A stretch of DNA of 53,951 nt from Lachnospiraceae bacterium (lineage in GTDB: Bacteria; Bacillota; Clostridia; Lachnospirales; Lachnospiraceae), in NCBI GenBank assembly GCA_009774245.1, contig VSNM01000037.1, positions 1 to 53,951 of the forward strand, written 5' to 3'. Each line of letters begins with the position of its first letter. Position 1 is the first letter of the stretch. The position numbers were made by a program, and so were the translations under genes. Below the pieces are notes generated by a model. The model was not told the origin of the DNA. It was given only the letters and a program-made list of their open reading frames with translations, and ran no database searches. Below, in pieces: positions 53,248-53,951 of the stretch.

Positions 53248-53820
53248 ATGGATTTTTTAGTAACTGCATTGATGGGTTTTATATGTAAAAACAAGGATTT
53301 GTCTAAGGAAGATTATAAAATTTATCAATATGGATTACAAGCGTGTTTAGAAATGATGTTTTGTTTTTTAGTGTGTTTTGTTATAGCGCTCAAAATGAAA
53401 ATGCTAAAAGAATGTATACTGTTCTTTGGCATTTTCATTTCTACGAGATCGTATATTGGTGGAATACATATGAAAAACTATTGGCATTGTTTTACTATTT
53501 CATGTGGTGTTTTTACATTTGTACTTTATTTGACTAAGTATTTTATAATGAGTGATATGAATGCTTTCTTATTGATTTTGGCTTCGATTAGCATAATATA
53601 CTATTTGGAATATAGTTGCCAATTTAATGATTATGTTTCCAAAGAGGAACGAAATTTTTATAGAAATAAAATGAATATTATTTTATGTGGTTGGGTTATT
53701 GTTTTTATTGTATTGATTATTTTTCGACTTCATTCCTTATTGACGTTAAGTGCATATGCTTTTTTGAGTATTATGTTTTCTAAAAAAGCCGAATTAATAA
53801 AAAATAAAATACAAAAATGA
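53248..53820 (+). CDS. agrB: AgrB-type membrane peptidase
   Basis: The 190-residue membrane protein has the AgrB catalytic pair His 74 and Cys 81 in S-Y-I-G-G-I-H-M-K-N-Y-W-H-C-F, spaced seven residues as in characterised AgrB proteins. About five to six hydrophobic segments surround it. It cleaves the AgrD tail and forms the thiolactone. No terminator is obvious in the 130 bp that remain after it. Confidence 0.92.
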   Translation: MDFLVTALMGFICKNKDLSKEDYKIYQYGLQACLEMMFCFLVCFVIALKMKMLKECILFFGIFISTRSYIGGIHMKNYWHCFTISCGVFTFVLYLTKYFIMSDMNAFLLILASISIIYYLEYSCQFNDYVSKEERNFYRNKMNIILCGWVIVFIVLIIFRLHSLLTLSAYAFLSIMFSKKAELIKNKIQK

Positions 53821-53951
53821 TCTGAAATAACCTGGTCTTTAGTTCTGGAGAGCCAAAACCAAAATTTTATTCTTGTAGGTTAAAATTATTGTTAAGTAAA
53901 CAATCTGAGTTTGTTAATTAAGTTCGACTGGATAATTTTACTGAATAAAGA
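53821..53951. other. Downstream end of window, no gene seen
   Basis: The last 131 bases are AT-rich and contain no convincing open frame, terminator or regulatory site. Confidence 0.5.

Noticed and set aside
1..53951. CRISPR array or tRNA genes
   Set aside because: No regularly spaced direct repeats of CRISPR type and no tRNA-like cloverleaf with conserved T-loop was seen by eye.

Overview
The window is a stretch of a large integrative and conjugative element (ICE) of the Tn1549 / clostridial CTn type, most likely from a gut Firmicute of the Lachnospiraceae / Clostridiales. This rests on the gene order (VirB6, PrgI, TTG-initiated VirB4, M23-NlpC/P60 hydrolase, DUF4315, DUF4366, topoisomerase III, giant methylase-helicase), on strong AGGAGG ribosome binding sites with frequent TTG/GTG starts, and on the cargo (agr quorum sensing, Cys-rich radical-SAM RiPP, vanG-type glycopeptide resistance). 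The relaxase, coupling protein and ICE integrase are outside the window. No tRNA, rRNA or CRISPR array was seen.

Region 1 (1-1438): the 3' part of a large serine recombinase, its terminator, and the last 28 codons of a Maff2-type conjugation gene. The simplest reading is that a second, recombinase-borne element has inserted into maff2. Region 2 (1442-29100) is the conjugation and maintenance module: virB6, prgI, virB4, a cytosine methyltransferase, a radical SAM protein, a cell-wall hydrolase, DUF4315/DUF4366, an MT-A70 methylase, topB, two small genes, and a more than 10 kb methylase/SNF2-helicase gene. That last gene is split by a 2818-nt group II intron (24910-27727) and carries a tnpV gene overprinted in its linker. 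A 25-bp palindrome that always reads as the peptide T-S-G-H-x-V-Q-K recurs in linkers of four module genes.

Region 3 (29100-36130): a GNAT toxin-antitoxin pair, a PAPS-reductase-like ATPase, a coiled-coil protein (DUF6674-like), a YodL/nucleotidyltransferase polyvalent protein and a decayed small gene. Region 4 (36146-41148) is an AT-rich RiPP operon: radical SAM/SPASM maturase, a 68-aa precursor with six cysteines, an ABC exporter-ATPase and an M16 peptidase. Region 5 (41154-48603) is an AT-rich vanG-type operon, vanR-vanS-vanW-vanG-vanXY-vanTm-vanTr plus a hexapeptide acetyltransferase. The membrane and racemase halves of VanT are separate genes. Region 6 (about 48950-50458) is an IS110-family element. 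Region 7 (50551-53820) is an agr-like system: XRE regulator, agrA, agrC, agrD, agrB.

The most system-like observation is that the agrDB promoter (52992-53059) and the RiPP operon promoter (36146-36212) share a 21-bp-spaced LytTR-type site, the same spacer and the same distance to a -10 box, and both lack a -35 box. This suggests that the AgrA encoded here switches on both the autoinducer and the RiPP, so the ICE would carry a quorum-controlled peptide weapon or signal next to glycopeptide resistance.
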